From NCBI GenBank assembly GCA_900552245.1, contig URYY01000038.1:1-15616 (forward strand): 15,616 nt of DNA. The letters run 5' to 3'. Of the stretch, positions 14,548 to 15,616 are shown one piece after another. Position numbers and translations under genes: made by a program. How positions within the stretch are numbered: position 1 is the first letter of the stretch; each line of letters starts with the position of its first letter. Origin of the DNA: an uncultured Opitutales bacterium. Lineage in GTDB: Bacteria; Verrucomicrobiota; Verrucomicrobiia; Opitutales; Intestinicryptomonadaceae. Under the pieces are notes generated by a model that searched no databases, was not told the DNA's origin, and saw nothing but the letters and a program-made list of their open reading frames with translations.

Positions 14548-15345
14548 TTGCCGCTCAATTTGGAAAATCCAAAAACATTTAACGAAAAACTTCAATGGTT
14601 AAAAATAAACATACATAAAGCAGAATATACTATGATGGTGGATAAATATGCTGTAAAGAAATATGTCGCAGAAAAAATAGGTAGTAATTATATTATTCCT
14701 ACGTTAGGAGTATGGGACAGTTTTGAGAAAATTAATTTTGATGAACTTCCACAAAAGTTTGTTCTGAAGTGTACTCATGATTCTGGTGGACTTGTCATTT
14801 GCACAAACAAAGATCTTTTAAATAAAAAAGAAACTCAGTTGAAATTGACTAGATGCCTAAAAAGAAAATATTATTATTGTCATCGTGAATGGCCTTATAG
14901 GAACGTCCCACCCAAAATCATTGCAGAAGAGTATATGCAAGACGGGAAAAACAAAGCTCTTACTGATTATAAATTCTATTGTTTCAACGGTATACCTCAA
15001 TATTTATATGTATCAATAGGCTTAAACGATCACTCAACCGCTCGTATGAGTTTTCTAAATACAGATTGGACATTTGCGAATTTTGGACGAACAGATTACA
15101 AACCGCTTGAAAGTCTTCCACCCAAACCTGACAAATTAAATGAAATGTTAGAGATTGCAAAGGTTCTTTCCAAAGATATTCCATTTTTAAGAGTGGATTT
15201 ATATGAAATTAATGGCAAAATTTATTTCGGTGAACTTACATTTACGCCTTGTGCTGGAATGATGGCATTTGATCCGCCCGAAGCTGACTTAGAAGTTGGA
15301 AAGATGTTAGATATTTCCTATCTTATATCCACAAATGCTAAATAG
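14548..15345 (+). CDS. TupA-like ATP-grasp protein, probably N-terminally truncated
   Basis: 265 residues from a TTG at 14548; the frame closes upstream at a TAG (14533-14535). It matches the ATP-grasp TupA-like family (PF14305) linked to polysaccharide or teichuronopeptide synthesis: 'LNLENPKTFNEKLQWLKIN' at the very start, 'YTMMVDKYAVKKYVAEKIG', 'LGVWDSFEKINFDELPQKFVLKCTHDSGG' (ATP-binding region), 'IAEEYM', 'DYKFYCFNGIPQYLYV' and 'FLRVDLYEINGKIYFGELTFTPCAGMMAF' (metal- and ATP-binding end). Homologues normally have some 20-40 residues before 'LNLENPKTFNEK', which are missing here. There is no ATG and no Shine-Dalgarno site at the start; the first internal ATG is codon 29. It may be a truncated remnant or may start from a non-standard codon. 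Base composition is clearly more AT-rich than the sulfatase genes, which suggests transfer. Confidence 0.7.
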   Translation: MPLNLENPKTFNEKLQWLKINIHKAEYTMMVDKYAVKKYVAEKIGSNYIIPTLGVWDSFEKINFDELPQKFVLKCTHDSGGLVICTNKDLLNKKETQLKLTRCLKRKYYYCHREWPYRNVPPKIIAEEYMQDGKNKALTDYKFYCFNGIPQYLYVSIGLNDHSTARMSFLNTDWTFANFGRTDYKPLESLPPKPDKLNEMLEIAKVLSKDIPFLRVDLYEINGKIYFGELTFTPCAGMMAFDPPEADLEVGKMLDISYLISTNAK

Positions 15346-15378
15346 TCGCTCATACCATTAATATTCTTTTGATATTTT

Positions 15379-15422
15379 CATTTAGCTATCGTCCAATTTT
15401 CAATTTGGACGATAGCTAAATG
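15379..15422. terminator. 18-bp perfect inverted repeat between convergent genes
   Basis: CATTTAGCTATCGTCCAA (15379-15396) and its exact complement (15405-15422) flank an 8-nt loop. It lies 34 nt after the TupA-like stop and 9 nt before the stop of the minus-strand epimerase, so a bidirectional terminator is the simplest reading. Neither side has a proper T-run, which is unusual for an intrinsic terminator. Confidence 0.55.
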
Positions 15423-15430
15423 CCAATCCG

Positions 15431-15616
15431 CTACAAATAAAACTCCTTATACCACTCCGCAAACTTCCGTAACCCATCCCGAATCCCAATCTGCGGACGG
15501 AATCCATAATCTCTTTCGAGCGCTTCGCTATCCGCATAAGTTACCGGAACATCTCCCGGCTGCATCGGTACAAGCTCTTTGTGCGCGTCAAAATCATAAT
15601 CTTCCGGTAATACTCC
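15431..15616 (-). CDS. NAD-dependent UDP-sugar epimerase, C-terminal end (UDP-glucuronate 4-epimerase type)
   Basis: The last 61 codons of a gene that continues beyond the right edge; stop TAG at 15433-15431. The translated end contains 'PMQPGDVPVTYADSEALERDYGFRP' and then 'IGIRDGLRKFAEWYKEFY', the characteristic C-terminus of extended short-chain dehydrogenase epimerases that interconvert UDP-glucuronate and UDP-galacturonate (GalE/CapI/LspL group). These supply activated sugars for capsule, lipopolysaccharide or exopolysaccharide. The NAD-binding and catalytic parts lie outside the window, so the exact sugar specificity is inferred from the tail alone. It is convergent with the TupA-like gene, and the two together suggest the border of a surface-polysaccharide locus. 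Confidence 0.8.
   Translation of the reverse strand, partial: GVLPEDYDFDAHKELVPMQPGDVPVTYADSEALERDYGFRPQIGIRDGLRKFAEWYKEFYL

Overview
The window looks like part of the chromosome of an anaerobic bacterium of the PVC group (Verrucomicrobiota, Lentisphaerota or Kiritimatiellota), probably host-associated. This is an inference. It rests on an HzsA-like/planctomycete-type cytochrome c protein, two sulfatases of the formylglycine type with their oxygen-independent maturase, moderate GC in genes against AT-rich spacers, and Shine-Dalgarno sites that are often weak. No rRNA, tRNA, CRISPR array or intact mobile element was seen.

Left end (1-1021): the C-terminal part of a secreted-type protein with two CxxCH heme-binding sites. 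Next (1022-3044) is about 2 kb of AT-rich, decayed DNA. Its centre is a minus-strand ISL3-family transposase fossil with 17 internal stops but one continuous reading frame over 987 nt.

Middle (3045-9459): scattered, mostly monocistronic genes for small redox or accessory proteins. They are an exported double carboxymuconolactone-decarboxylase/ABM fusion, an aldo/keto reductase, a TIGR04076-type protein, a cysteine-motif flavoprotein, a secreted protein made of 35-residue repeats, a SnoaL/NTF2-like protein and a DUF5131 (Gp37/Gp68-type) protein. Long AT-rich spacers and hairpin terminators separate them.

Right half (9658-14294, all minus strand): a sulfatase gene is followed after 4 nt by an anaerobic sulfatase-maturating enzyme (anSME) with a full radical-SAM and SPASM cysteine set. 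Upstream is a second sulfatase gene with its own terminator. Both sulfatases carry serine, not cysteine, at the residue converted to formylglycine, so they should depend on a maturase such as this one. Together they would act in the periplasm to remove sulfate from host or algal glycans or other sulfate esters.

Right end (14548-15616): an AT-rich, N-terminally short TupA-like ATP-grasp gene and the 3' end of a UDP-sugar epimerase gene, meeting at an 18-bp perfect inverted repeat. This looks like the edge of a surface-polysaccharide locus.

I did not find a clear new defence or mobile system. The most unusual items are the indel-free transposase fossil, the nested-repeat secreted protein, and AT-rich repeats and a palindrome in front of the sulfatase genes.
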